Below, one piece after another: positions 51,096-59,682 of a DNA stretch of 64,000 nucleotides. Source of the DNA: DATFVA01 sp963771705 (lineage in GTDB: Bacteria; Bacteroidota; Ignavibacteria; Ignavibacteriales; Ignavibacteriaceae). Under the pieces are notes generated by a model. That model did not search any database and was not told the origin of the DNA. It saw only the letters and a program-made list of their open reading frames with translations. The stretch's first letter is position 1. Every line of letters starts with the position of its first letter. A program made the translations under genes and the position numbers. The DNA is taken from contig CAVYUP010000014.1 in assembly GCA_963771705.1 (NCBI GenBank), forward strand, positions 186,001 through 250,000, read 5' to 3'.

Positions 51096-53003
51096 ATGAA
51101 TAAAGCAGAAATAATAAGAAAGATTTCAAAGAAGGCCGGCGTGCCTGATACAGAAGCAAAGAGGTTCTTTGAGCTATTCTTAAAGGACGCTTCAGAAATC
51201 TTAAAACCAGGTGAATCACTAGATGTAGGCGGAATAGGAATATTTCAGCTGCGTGTAGGTCAGATTGAAAACCGCAGTTCACAAAATAAGGGTGAGGAGT
51301 ATATCTATTCTGATCTAATCGTTTATATGAACAAAGATGAGAACCTTTCCGAGGGAAAAGAAATAATTTTTAATGTTCCCTCGGGTATAGAAAAAGAATA
51401 CCAGCCGGTAGATTCATATTTCAGTTTAAGTATAGGCAAACCGGTTGTTCCGCTAAAGGGAGTAAAAGAAACCGAATTTTTTATTCCTCCTTCCGGGACG
51501 GAATTAAGGAGTCTTCTCGAATCAAAATCCGAAAAACTTATCAGCGAAGCAGAAAGAACCGGCGGGGGGAAAGAAACCGAGACAATTCATTTTAATGATG
51601 ACGAAGCCGCACGAGCTGACAGCGACCAGAATAAAACGGACGAGGTGGATATACAGGCCGAAAACAGGGTTCCCAACAGAAGCGACTTTCTGAAGACAAG
51701 AGAATTTGAGAACCTATCGTGGGATTTCGGAGAGAACCTTTCCGATGAGATTGAAGAGGAATCGCTCCTTGATTTTGAAAGCGGGGAAGAAGAGTCTGTT
51801 CCCGAAGAAGCGGCGAAGGATTACAAGCCGGTGCAGGAGAGTACGACTGAGAGCAGTCCTGAATTTGAAGAAGAAGACGGCGATGAAGTTAAGGAAGAGG
51901 ATATCTTTGAAGAGGTGATAGATGAAGACGCGGATGAAGCCGTATACTATGAAGATGACGAAGAGGAACGTCCGGATTCTATCCGTGAAAAAGAAGAAGC
52001 TGAACCCGAAGGTGAAGCTGCGGGTGAGTACGAAGCCGGAAGAGCGGGATACGATACGCCTGTAAATCAGTTTGACGAAGAGAGAACCGGAGAGAAGGAT
52101 ATTGAACAGGGAAAGGCGGAAGAAGACTCAATGCCGGAGCAGGAAGAAACTGATGAACCCGAAGAGAGTAAGGTTAGGCCGGAGACAGAGGAGCCTTCAT
52201 TAAAGAATTTTCAGAGGGTACGCTCGCTAACAAGAGAGTTTACCACAACAGAGTTCGATGACATTGAGGAACCGGGCGAAGAGGAGAAGCCGAAAAGAGT
52301 TACCGAAGTACGCGGAGGATATCAGAAGGTACGCAGGACTACCGCAGAATTCAATTTTGATCTTTCAGGGATACAAGGACTGGATGAGATAGACGAAGAA
52401 CCTCCTGTTAAACAGAAAAAAAGTCTCCGCGATTACCAGGGCTACAGGAAACGGAGCAGCGTTCCATCCCTGATAATAGCTTTTGGTGCTATTATTATAA
52501 TAGCCGGTATAATATTTCTATACTTTAAGCTGAGAAGCGAGAACAGCGAAATAACCGAAAATACTCCAGGCAAAGCGGGGCAGACAACCACGATAGACAG
52601 AAATTATGACGTACCGGTTACCTATCCTTATGATAAGTCGGGTGAAAATAAGACCTCTGACAATGGAACCGCTTCAAATAAGCCGAGTAAAAATGAAGCG
52701 GAATTGAAAACGGCTGAGAATACCAATACGGCTAAAGCTGATTTATCAGAGATCAGGGAGCCGGTAAATGCCCGCAGGATAGGAAACTATATATATCAGT
52801 ATCCCGAAGGAGTAGTTGTGCAGGTCTCCTCCTGGAAGAGTAAAACCATTGCACTCAGCGAAGTTAAAAAGTACAGGGAGGCAGGTTATAAAGCATTTGC
52901 GGAGAGATCCGAGATACAGGGTATGGGATTATATTACAGGGTTAGGGTAGGCTACTTTAACTCACTGGAAGAAGCTGAAAATTTTGTAAACGGAAATCAC
53001 TAA
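51096..53003 (+). CDS. HU-domain / acidic linker / TM / SPOR protein
   Basis: A 635-residue protein without a signal peptide. Residues 1-75 resemble the HU/IHF fold (MNKAEIIRKISKKAGVPDTEAKRFFELFLKDA, SLDVGGIGIFQLRVG), probably with a second HU-like unit to about 125, as in the CCDC81-like bacterial HU clades. Residues about 160-440 are strongly acidic and disordered. A membrane helix lies at about 456-480 (SLIIAFGAIIIIAGIIFLYF). The periplasmic C-terminus is a SPOR domain (about 570-635, VVVQVSSWKSKTIALSEV), which binds denuded septal peptidoglycan. Topology therefore links cytosolic DNA or protein to the cell wall. It is followed by TolQ. Confidence 0.85.
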   Translation: MNKAEIIRKISKKAGVPDTEAKRFFELFLKDASEILKPGESLDVGGIGIFQLRVGQIENRSSQNKGEEYIYSDLIVYMNKDENLSEGKEIIFNVPSGIEKEYQPVDSYFSLSIGKPVVPLKGVKETEFFIPPSGTELRSLLESKSEKLISEAERTGGGKETETIHFNDDEAARADSDQNKTDEVDIQAENRVPNRSDFLKTREFENLSWDFGENLSDEIEEESLLDFESGEEESVPEEAAKDYKPVQESTTESSPEFEEEDGDEVKEEDIFEEVIDEDADEAVYYEDDEEERPDSIREKEEAEPEGEAAGEYEAGRAGYDTPVNQFDEERTGEKDIEQGKAEEDSMPEQEETDEPEESKVRPETEEPSLKNFQRVRSLTREFTTTEFDDIEEPGEEEKPKRVTEVRGGYQKVRRTTAEFNFDLSGIQGLDEIDEEPPVKQKKSLRDYQGYRKRSSVPSLIIAFGAIIIIAGIIFLYFKLRSENSEITENTPGKAGQTTTIDRNYDVPVTYPYDKSGENKTSDNGTASNKPSKNEAELKTAENTNTAKADLSEIREPVNARRIGNYIYQYPEGVVVQVSSWKSKTIALSEVKKYREAGYKAFAERSEIQGMGLYYRVRVGYFNSLEEAENFVNGNH

Positions 53004-53029
53004 TTATAATGTAAAGGAAAAGGAAGACT

Positions 53030-53686
53030 ATGGAGTTGTTTTCAATATTTCTCAAGGGCGGAATAATCATGTGGTTTATTCTGGCCTGCTCTATAATAGG
53101 ACTGACAGTGATTATAGACAGATATATTGTAATCCGAAAGGCGAAGATAAACGTTCCTGCTTTTATGGTAAGAATAAGAGGGATGCTGAAGAAAAAAGAT
53201 ATAAGCGGAGCGATCAGCTACTGTATGGAGGAAAAATCGCCGGTTGCAAATATCATAAGGAAGGGGCTAACGAAATACAAGCTTGGTCACGAAAGAGTTA
53301 AAGAGGCAATAGAAAACGCAGGCCGGCAGGAAATAAGCAAGTTAGAAAAAGGTCTCGCCGTACTGGCGTCTATTTCGGGAATAGCGCCTCTGCTTGGTTT
53401 CCTTGGAACGGTAACCGGAATGATTACAGCCTTTATGACCATTGAGGACCTTGCGGGTTCGGCCAATCCTTCTGACCTTGCAGGAGGTATATGGGAGGCG
53501 CTGCTTACTACCGCATTCGGACTGATGGTTGGTATACCGGCGCTGGCATTCTACAACTATTTCCTCGGAGCAGTGAAAAAGCTTGTAGGCGATATGGAGA
53601 CGGTGGCGAACGACGTAGTTGATATAATACAGGACAGTTCGGCTTCACAGTCGGAGTTTGAAGAAGAAATAGAAATTGATATATAG
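53030..53686 (+). CDS. tolQ: TolQ/ExbB-type proton channel subunit
   Basis: A 218-residue inner-membrane protein with three membrane segments. ISGIAPLLGFLGTVTGMITAF (residues 115-135) and ALLTTAFGLMVGIPALAFYNYF are the pore-forming helices of the MotA/TolQ/ExbB family. Its pair encoded next is TolR/ExbD. Neighbouring SPOR and TPR genes favour a Tol-like role, though ExbB is not excluded. Uses the proton-motive force to energise the envelope. Confidence 0.88.
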   Translation: MELFSIFLKGGIIMWFILACSIIGLTVIIDRYIVIRKAKINVPAFMVRIRGMLKKKDISGAISYCMEEKSPVANIIRKGLTKYKLGHERVKEAIENAGRQEISKLEKGLAVLASISGIAPLLGFLGTVTGMITAFMTIEDLAGSANPSDLAGGIWEALLTTAFGLMVGIPALAFYNYFLGAVKKLVGDMETVANDVVDIIQDSSASQSEFEEEIEIDI

Positions 53687-53694
53687 GCAGCCAT

Positions 53695-54099
53695 ATGAAA
53701 TTTAATACATCAAACGAACCGCTGGCAATATTCAGTTATTCATCGCTGACTGATATAGTTATGCTGCTGCTTATTTTCTTTCTTCTTACCTCGCAGTTTG
53801 TTATACAGACAGGCGTTAAAGTTAAACTTCCGGGTTCGAAAACCAATGAGCAGACGGCACCCTCTCAGCTGATAGTTACCCTGACGGCAGGCGGCGGCAT
53901 TTACGCCGGCAAAGACGAGGTTACCATTGACGAACTTCCGGCAAGGCTGGCCCTGATGAAAGGCGAAGGGAAAGAACAGAACCTGGTTATCCGCTCAGAC
54001 AAATCGGTTCCAGTTGAACTGGTGATAAAAGTTATCGATGCGGCCAAAGCATCAAATATAGATAAGTTTACTATTCAGACAGAAAAAGAACAATTATAA
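53695..54099 (+). CDS. tolR: TolR/ExbD-type protein
   Basis: A 134-residue protein with one N-terminal membrane segment (SLTDIVMLLLIFFLLTSQFVI) containing the essential Asp20 of the family. The periplasmic part (VKLPGSKTNEQTAPSQLIVTL ... VIRSDKSVPVELVIKVIDAAKA) is the peptidoglycan-binding-like ExbD/TolR fold. It begins 8 bases after the tolQ stop and forms the proton channel with it. Confidence 0.88.
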   Translation: MKFNTSNEPLAIFSYSSLTDIVMLLLIFFLLTSQFVIQTGVKVKLPGSKTNEQTAPSQLIVTLTAGGGIYAGKDEVTIDELPARLALMKGEGKEQNLVIRSDKSVPVELVIKVIDAAKASNIDKFTIQTEKEQL

Positions 54100-54114
54100 C
54101 AAAGCTTCATAACG

Positions 54115-54810
54115 ATGACTTATAACTCAATCCGGCATATATCATTTTCCATTTCGATGATCATTCACATAATCATCTTTATCCTGCTGCTGTTTATAAA
54201 GTTCTCGATGGACTATCCTCCGCGCGATTATGTTGAACTTTCGTTCGGGAAAATGAGTCAGCCCGGCTCATCCGGAGCGATAGGGACGCAGATAAACCAG
54301 GTTGAGGAAAACGCAAAAGCCGAAACCAATGAAACGATTGATAAAAGCAAAGAGGTTAAAGAAGTAGAACTTCCCAAAGCAAAAAATACTTCGGAGGAAA
54401 ACATAATTAAGCCTGCGGAGAAGCAGAAAGAAGAAACGAAGACTGTAAAAACAGAGACGAAAGAGAATACCAATTCACAAGTTACTACTGCAGGGCAGGG
54501 AAATAAAGCAGAGGGGGAGGGAAGCTTTGGTTTTGACATAGACTGGGGCGGACAGGGAACAAGGAAAATTTACAGTTACATTCTGCCCGATTACCCGGAA
54601 GGAGTAAACAAAGAGATTGACATCCGGCTGAAATTTTCCATACTTCCGGATGGTACCGTAGGAAACATTTTCCCTTTAACGAAAGCAGATACACGCCTTG
54701 AAAATGCCGCTATAAATTCATTGAGACAGTGGAGATTTGAAGCGCTTGCACCCGGGCAGAAGCAGACCGAACAGGCAGCGGTAATTGTATTCCCGTACCG
54801 GCTGCAGTGA
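54115..54810 (+). CDS. TonB/TolA-like energy transducer
   Basis: A 231-residue protein with one membrane segment (residues 8-28, ISFSISMIIHIIIFILLLFIKF). A Glu/Lys/Thr-rich spacer (about 55-125) precedes a C-terminal domain RKIYSYILPDYPEGVNKEIDIRLKFSILPDGTVGNIF ... INSLRQWRFEALAPG, the TonB C-terminal fold. It would couple TolQR force to an outer-membrane partner such as the barrel at 49468. It is the last gene of the operon, and the next gene is convergent. Confidence 0.88.
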   Translation: MTYNSIRHISFSISMIIHIIIFILLLFIKFSMDYPPRDYVELSFGKMSQPGSSGAIGTQINQVEENAKAETNETIDKSKEVKEVELPKAKNTSEENIIKPAEKQKEETKTVKTETKENTNSQVTTAGQGNKAEGEGSFGFDIDWGGQGTRKIYSYILPDYPEGVNKEIDIRLKFSILPDGTVGNIFPLTKADTRLENAAINSLRQWRFEALAPGQKQTEQAAVIVFPYRLQ

Positions 54811-54843
54811 GAAGGATTTAAGAGTTAACGTTGGGGCTGCTGT

Positions 54844-55137
54844 TCAACTTTTTACAGGGGCGGTTTCTTCATCCTTATAATAAATTCTGTAGAAGAAAAA
54901 CTCACCTAGTGTAAGCAGTGTAAGAGAAAAAGTATCCCTATCGAAATATAATCCAAATCCCTTAGGCTCCATAACCGCTTTAGCGATGATGCCGGTAATG
55001 GACCATCCGACCGCGAACAGAACAGCAATTAAGCCCAGGTTCAGAAAGCCCGATTTCATATTTTCAGTCTGCCACTTCTTTGTAAAAACAACGAGCGCAA
55101 AAACCAGATGAAGAAAAAATATGAAGGCGGATATCAT
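54844..55137 (-). CDS. Small membrane protein, unknown function
   Basis: A 97-residue protein with three hydrophobic segments (about 1-18, 30-52 and 70-85). No known motif. It starts 22 bases after the stop of the next gene on the minus strand and is probably co-transcribed with the following membrane genes. Convergent with the TonB/TolA-like gene, 33 bases apart. Function unknown. Confidence 0.65.
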   Translation of the reverse strand: MISAFIFFLHLVFALVVFTKKWQTENMKSGFLNLGLIAVLFAVGWSITGIIAKAVMEPKGFGLYFDRDTFSLTLLTLGEFFFYRIYYKDEETAPVKS

Positions 55138-55159
55138 GATATTTCTCTTTTAACGGTTA

Positions 55160-55663
55160 TCAGACAGGAGTTCTACGGTTTACGATTATTCTGCCGAGCA
55201 ACCCCCCAAGGAGTCCGAAGATTGAATCGACTATAAGGTTGCTTATCAAGATGAAGATAGTATAAAGAAGAGAAAAGCCGGTGGAAGTAATCTGCCGCGC
55301 CATTCCATTCATCAGGTCCATAGTCTGTTTTGCCGCGTCACCAAAATTAAAACTGTCGAGCACTTCTTTCGTCTGGGGAAGAGTTTCAACAAAATCATTT
55401 GTACGAGTAAAGAGCGTGACAACAACATCAAAGAACGTTGAAAAAAGGGCGGCAAACAATCCCGTAAGAAACCCTATTAAAAGTGCCGTGTTAATGGATA
55501 TATTATTCTCTCCGCTGAGAGTTTTCTTGTAAAGGAGCATAGCGGTAAGCGTGGCCAGGGGAACAATAAGGCAGCATCCGAATTCTTTTACACCGGGAAC
55601 TGTTGTAAGGACAGCGGCTCCGAATCCCGCAACAAGAGAGGGTAAATAGGACTTACTGGACAT
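55160..55663 (-). CDS. Multi-pass membrane protein, unknown function
   Basis: A 167-residue protein with four hydrophobic segments (around 5-25, 27-45, 58-85 and 127-155). Short basic start, charged loop NFGDAAKQTMDLMNGMARQ in the middle, Gly-rich end. No recognised motif. It overlaps the DUF2085-like gene by 11 bases and precedes the 97-residue protein by 22 bases, so the three form one unit. Function unknown. Confidence 0.7.
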   Translation of the reverse strand: MSSKSYLPSLVAGFGAAVLTTVPGVKEFGCCLIVPLATLTAMLLYKKTLSGENNISINTALLIGFLTGLFAALFSTFFDVVVTLFTRTNDFVETLPQTKEVLDSFNFGDAAKQTMDLMNGMARQITSTGFSLLYTIFILISNLIVDSIFGLLGGLLGRIIVNRRTPV

Positions 55664-56129
55664 TTGATCTCAGGTTAAATTCCAAAAAATATTCTTCGAT
55701 TCCTGTAAAAATATAAAGAATAGAGACCGATCCCAAAATCAAACCAGTACTGAAAGCTATCCATTTAGAGTAGCCGTACAATCCTGCCGAATACAATATT
55801 ACATCTGCCGCCATCGGGATCATACTTAAAAGAAGCCATTTCTTATCGCGTGGTCTAAGTCGGATTATTAGAAGGCCTGCTATTGAGAATAACATCGCTC
55901 CTGTGTAAATACCGGTGCATCTTGCGCAGACCTCAAGCTTAAAGCCGCCGATAAAAAAAGACTTAGCGGCATCCTGGTGACAAACGAGAGAGTATATTTT
56001 ATGAGGGAAAAAACCGGGGATTACACCCGGAAAGTTATAGCTATAAAGTAAATTAGAGAATAAACCCACAAACCAGACTGCTGTAATTACTGTAAGAATT
56101 ATCTTAACGAGGGAAGCCCTTGTACTCAA
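55653..56129 (-). CDS. DUF2085 membrane protein
   Basis: A 158-residue protein with four hydrophobic segments. FFPHKIYSLVCHQDAAKSFFIGG and EVCARCTGIYTGAM (around residues 42-78) are the hallmark of DUF2085, with Cys-His-Gln and CxRCxGIY that may bind metal. Function unknown in general. It overlaps its neighbours by 4 and 11 bases. It comes after an NHL-propeller gene on the same strand. Confidence 0.85.
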   Translation of the reverse strand: MSTRASLVKIILTVITAVWFVGLFSNLLYSYNFPGVIPGFFPHKIYSLVCHQDAAKSFFIGGFKLEVCARCTGIYTGAMLFSIAGLLIIRLRPRDKKWLLLSMIPMAADVILYSAGLYGYSKWIAFSTGLILGSVSILYIFTGIEEYFLEFNLRSNVQ

Positions 56130-56977
56130 CTTTTCACCAGGCCATAAATTCTTATCTGGTCAGAGAGAAGGACATAAAGTCTTCCATTAAAAATAAGGCT
56201 GCTTACGATAGAGGAATCCAGTTCATCATCTGTTTTTAACTCTGAAAATTTGAAAGTACCAGATTTAAGGTTGGACATAAGGATCAGTTTATCGGTGTTA
56301 ACGAGCAGGTTATTGAATATGATATTTATACTCTTAAGATCAACTCCTGTTTCAAGCTCATTAATACCGTTTCCATACTGATCGAACATAATAATACTCC
56401 TGCCGTCGACAACAAAAAGGACATTTGCGGGAGATACAGCCATCTGCTCAGGATTTCTTAGTGAATAGGTGCCGCCGTCGAACCCACCGAAGTTAAGGAT
56501 GAAATGTCCGAAAAGATCAAACTTCAAGATCCTTTTATTTTCTGAATCGAGTATGAAAAGATCTCCCTGATTGGAGGATACAGCACTAAGCGGATAGCCG
56601 AACCGTTCGGCGGGATCATCGCTTTCCCTTGTATAGAGGAGTGAGATGAAATTAAGGTCCTTATCAAACCTCTGAATCCGGTGGTTATTCTTATCTGATA
56701 CATAGACATTCAAGGGATTGGCGAACACATCCACCGGCTGATCGAAATTTCCCTCATCCCAGCCATATCCGCCTACATCTTTCAGGTAGTTTCCCAGAGT
56801 ATCGAGCTTGTAAACCTCATCTGTTCCAGCATCCGTGACATAAATTATCCCGGCGGAATTTATAGTAAACGCGGAAGCATTCTTGAATTTACCTACGGAG
56901 AGCTGAAAAGAGAATGTTTGTGCAGATACCTGCAGCGAGATAAGCAGAAAGGCAATTAACCCTGTATAAATTCTCAT
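56126..56977 (-). CDS. Exported NHL-repeat beta-propeller protein
   Basis: A 283-residue protein with a signal peptide (1-19, QVSAQ). It contains about six NHL-type blades: FTINSAGIIYVTDAGTDEVYKLDTLGNYLKDVGGYG, NPLNVYVSDKNNHRIQRFDK, NQGDLFILDSENKRILKFDLFGHFI, VFVVDGRSIIMFDQ. Such propellers are binding scaffolds. No catalytic residue is recognised. It heads the minus-strand membrane operon and lies opposite to a tRNA region. Confidence 0.85.
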   Translation of the reverse strand: MRIYTGLIAFLLISLQVSAQTFSFQLSVGKFKNASAFTINSAGIIYVTDAGTDEVYKLDTLGNYLKDVGGYGWDEGNFDQPVDVFANPLNVYVSDKNNHRIQRFDKDLNFISLLYTRESDDPAERFGYPLSAVSSNQGDLFILDSENKRILKFDLFGHFILNFGGFDGGTYSLRNPEQMAVSPANVLFVVDGRSIIMFDQYGNGINELETGVDLKSINIIFNNLLVNTDKLILMSNLKSGTFKFSELKTDDELDSSIVSSLIFNGRLYVLLSDQIRIYGLVKS

Positions 56978-57193
56978 ATTAAATAAACCATTATTGTAAC
57001 AGAAGTTAAAATATATATACGCGGAACTAAAATTAAAAGGCAGTATGGCTGCGTAAAGAGAACCGCATTATTTCGGATTAACCGGGCTCAGGCAGGATGA
57101 GATACAATACAGCGAAAAAAAATGAAGCAGTACTGATTTTCTATTTGGTTATATTGCAGGAAATGTCTTATTTTTGAAGCTCGAAAATAAAAT

Positions 57194-57266
57194 TGCCTCG
57201 TGGTGTAACTGGCAACACGTCTGACTCTGGATCAGAAGAGTCCAGGTTCGAGCCCTGGCGAGGCAA
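57194..57266 (+). tRNA. tRNA-Gln (CTG)
   Basis: Acceptor TGCCTCG (57194-57200) pairs with CGAGGCA (57259-57265); the discriminator is A57266, and CCA follows directly at 57267-57269. Anticodon stem TCTGA/TCAGA holds loop CTCTGGA, anticodon CTG, for CAG codons. The T-arm (CCAGG-TTCGAGC-CCTGG) is intact. It precedes tRNA-Glu by 9 bases, likely a single transcript. Confidence 0.95.
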
Positions 57267-57275
57267 CCAAATACA

Positions 57276-57349
57276 GGCGCGTTCGTCTAGTGGCTTAGGA
57301 CGCCGCCCTCTCAAGGCGGAGATCACGGGTTCGAATCCCGTACGCGCTA
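57276..57349 (+). tRNA. tRNA-Glu (CTC)
   Basis: Acceptor GGCGCGT (57276-57282) pairs with ACGCGCT (57342-57348) with one G-T; discriminator A57349. Anticodon stem CCGCC/GGCGG holds loop CTCTCAA, anticodon CTC, for GAG. T-arm ACGGG-TTCGAAT-CCCGT is intact. CCA is not encoded. It follows tRNA-Gln closely. Confidence 0.95.
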
Positions 57350-57516
57350 CAAAGTCTCACGCTCTTACAACTACATCTCACAACACCTAAATTAAGATCC
57401 GTCTAAGCAAGTCAAATCAAGGTATCAACCATTTATTTGAATATCACATTTATCTAATTATTAGTAACTTTTATATAAATTAACAATTAAGAATTAAAAA
57501 TTAACAATTATTGTTT

Positions 57517-57861
57517 ATGAAGAGATACGAGAAGCATATATTCGTCTGTGAAAATAAAAGGCCGCCCGATGATCCGCGCGGATGCTGTTCAGATAAAGGG
57601 AGCATTGAGATAAGGGCAAAAATGAAGGAGAGAGTTAAGCAGCTGGGACTAAAGCCCAAGGTGAGGGTTAATTCCTCGGGATGCCTGGACGCATGTGAAT
57701 TCGGACCGAGCATTGTTGTATACCCTGAACAGATATGGTACAGTCATGTTACGATCGACGACGTGGAGGAAATTATTCAGAGTCATATTATAAATAACAA
57801 ACCTGTAGAGCGGCTGATGAACAAACATCCAAAGTTTAACCAGGACAAAAATGAAGGATAG
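57517..57861 (+). CDS. Thioredoxin-like 2Fe-2S ferredoxin
   Basis: I start at ATG 57517 (114 residues), as the upstream TTG at 57511 adds only two residues. Cys11, Cys23 (or the adjacent Cys24), Cys56 and Cys60 fit the thioredoxin-fold [2Fe-2S] ferredoxins (HIFVCENKR, RGCCSDKG, SSGCLDACEFGPSIVVYPE). It is probably an electron carrier of unknown partner. It overlaps nth by 11 bases. The long A/T-rich stretch (57430-57510) before it holds nothing obvious. Confidence 0.87.
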   Translation: MKRYEKHIFVCENKRPPDDPRGCCSDKGSIEIRAKMKERVKQLGLKPKVRVNSSGCLDACEFGPSIVVYPEQIWYSHVTIDDVEEIIQSHIINNKPVERLMNKHPKFNQDKNEG

Positions 57862-58498
57862 ATCAGAAAAAGCCCGGGCTGCGGAAATATTTTCTATTCT
57901 TAAAAAAGAATATCCCGATGTTAAGAGTGCGCTTAATTTTTCCTCTCCCTTTCAGCTGCTGACTGCAACTATTCTTTCGGCACAGTGTACGGATGAAAGG
58001 GTTAATATCGTCACTAAAACCTTATTCAAAAAATACAAGAAGCCTCAGGATTTCATCAACGTAAAAAGCGAAGAGCTTGAAAAGGATATATATTCCACAG
58101 GGTTTTACAGGCAGAAGGCAAAAAGCCTGAAGCAGTGCTGCCAGGCTCTTGCAGATGAGCACAAAGGGAAGGTTCCCGCGGATTTTGACGCGCTTAACAA
58201 ACTGCCGGGGGTTGGAAGAAAAACAGCGTCGGTAGTTGCAGGGAACGCATTCGGGATACCCGCGGTTGCTGTTGATACGCACGTAAAACGACTATCGAAC
58301 CTGCTGGGGTTTATTGATTCACCCGATCCTGAAAAAATTGAATACAGACTTAAAGAACTACTACCGGAAGAGGAATGGGTTAAAGCTTCGCATTTACTGG
58401 CCTCTCATGGAAGAAACATCTGCATAGCGAGAAGACCTAAATGCCTGCAGTGTGCAGTGGGTAATTTATGCCCGTCTTTTAATCCGGCAAACGAATAA
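57851..58498 (+). CDS. nth: Endonuclease III
   Basis: A 215-residue DNA glycosylase/AP lyase repairing oxidised pyrimidines. Helix-hairpin-helix LPGVGRKTA carries the catalytic Lys, VAVDTHVKRLSN carries the catalytic Asp, and CIARRPKCLQCAVGNLC (C-x6-C-x2-C-x5-C) binds the 4Fe-4S cluster. Overlap with the ferredoxin gene and proximity of a peroxiredoxin suggest an oxidative-damage unit. Confidence 0.97.
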   Translation: MKDRSEKARAAEIFSILKKEYPDVKSALNFSSPFQLLTATILSAQCTDERVNIVTKTLFKKYKKPQDFINVKSEELEKDIYSTGFYRQKAKSLKQCCQALADEHKGKVPADFDALNKLPGVGRKTASVVAGNAFGIPAVAVDTHVKRLSNLLGFIDSPDPEKIEYRLKELLPEEEWVKASHLLASHGRNICIARRPKCLQCAVGNLCPSFNPANE

Positions 58499-58510
58499 AA
58501 AGGAGGAAGA

Positions 58511-59077
58511 GTGGAAGATGTAATGAGGGACAGGGAATACTGTTACAACCTGTTAAAAGAGTATACACAGAACGACAGTCTTCTTAAACATGCGTATGCT
58601 GTAGAGACTTGTGTTAAGGCCTATGCTGAAAAATTCAATGAAGATGTGAAGTACTGGAGCAACGCCGCACTACTGCATGATTTTGATTATGAAAAGTATC
58701 CGGCTGCCGAAGAGCATCCTTATAAAGGTTCTGAAATCCTTAAAGAAAAAGGATTTGATGAAGAATTCAGGAATGCCATATTATCGCATGCAGATTATAC
58801 AGGAGTACCGCGCAGCACGAGGCTGACCAAGACCCTCTATGCCTGTGATGAACTGGCCGGATTTATTACAGCGGTTACGTACGTACGTCCCAATAAAACG
58901 ATTGATGAAGTAGAAGTTAAATCAGTTAAGAAGAAGATGAAGGATAAAGCCTTTGCCAGGAACGTAAGCCGCGAAGATATTGTAAGAGGAGCAGAGGAAC
59001 TAGGTGTGCCCCTTGAAGAACACATAGCATTTTGTATAGACGCTATGAAAAAGAACAAGGAAGCTTTAGGCCTGTAA
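58511..59077 (+). CDS. HD-domain phosphohydrolase-like protein
   Basis: A 188-residue protein with a GTG start four bases after AGGAGG; an ATG at 58523 would be less well placed. His27 (LLKHAYAVE), the His56-Asp57 pair (AALLHDFDYE) and the later HADYTG match the HD superfamily of metal-dependent phosphohydrolases, close to the group of small HDIG nucleotidase-like proteins. Substrate unknown. It follows nth by 12 bases and precedes a peroxiredoxin with no gap. Confidence 0.87.
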   Translation: MEDVMRDREYCYNLLKEYTQNDSLLKHAYAVETCVKAYAEKFNEDVKYWSNAALLHDFDYEKYPAAEEHPYKGSEILKEKGFDEEFRNAILSHADYTGVPRSTRLTKTLYACDELAGFITAVTYVRPNKTIDEVEVKSVKKKMKDKAFARNVSREDIVRGAEELGVPLEEHIAFCIDAMKKNKEALGL

Positions 59078-59524
59078 ATGTCACTTAAGAAAGCAGAGAA
59101 CTTTATTCTGAAAGATCAGAACGGGGGAGATTTTGAACTCTACCGGAATCTTGATCATTATGTTCTTCTTATATTTTATCCGAAAGACAATTCACGCGTC
59201 TGTTCGGCCCAGCTGGGAAACTACCAGGAAAACATTAAAATGTTTGAAGAAGCCGGGATCTGTCCTGTGGGTATCAATATCGAGTCATCCGATTCACACA
59301 AATCTTTCTGCGGCAATGTTAATATTGAGTTCCCGATGCTCTCAGATACCGGGAAAAAGGTCAGCCGGAGCTATGATGCCCTGAATTTTCTATCGATTAA
59401 CCGGAGGAAGCTAGTGCTTGTAAGTCCCTCCCGTGAAATAGTTTATGAGAGAAACATCCCTTTTTACAAGTACGACAGCACTACCTCAATACTTGAGGAA
59501 CTGCGCAGGAAACAAATTATTTAA
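59078..59524 (+). CDS. BCP-like peroxiredoxin variant
   Basis: A 148-residue thiol peroxidase-like protein. YPKDNSRVCSAQLGNY has the peroxidatic Cys42 where BCP does, but the BCP resolving Cys (five residues on) is replaced by Leu or Gly. Further Cys residues in GICPVG and SFCGN may substitute. It begins directly after the HD gene stop, so it is co-translated. Role: peroxide removal, possibly with an alternative redox partner such as the 2Fe-2S protein or a thioredoxin. Confidence 0.83.
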   Translation: MSLKKAENFILKDQNGGDFELYRNLDHYVLLIFYPKDNSRVCSAQLGNYQENIKMFEEAGICPVGINIESSDSHKSFCGNVNIEFPMLSDTGKKVSRSYDALNFLSINRRKLVLVSPSREIVYERNIPFYKYDSTTSILEELRRKQII

Positions 59525-59682
59525 TTGACTTGACAATTTGGGCGAAATAGGCCTAAATTGGGGCAAATTATCAGGAGAATTTATTTAGCGAATTTGCTAC
59601 TGTAGTAAACAAACTGGCTCTCTTAAAATTAGTTATTTGAAGCGGGAAGCCTTTAACAAACCGGGTAAATTAAATAGATTTA

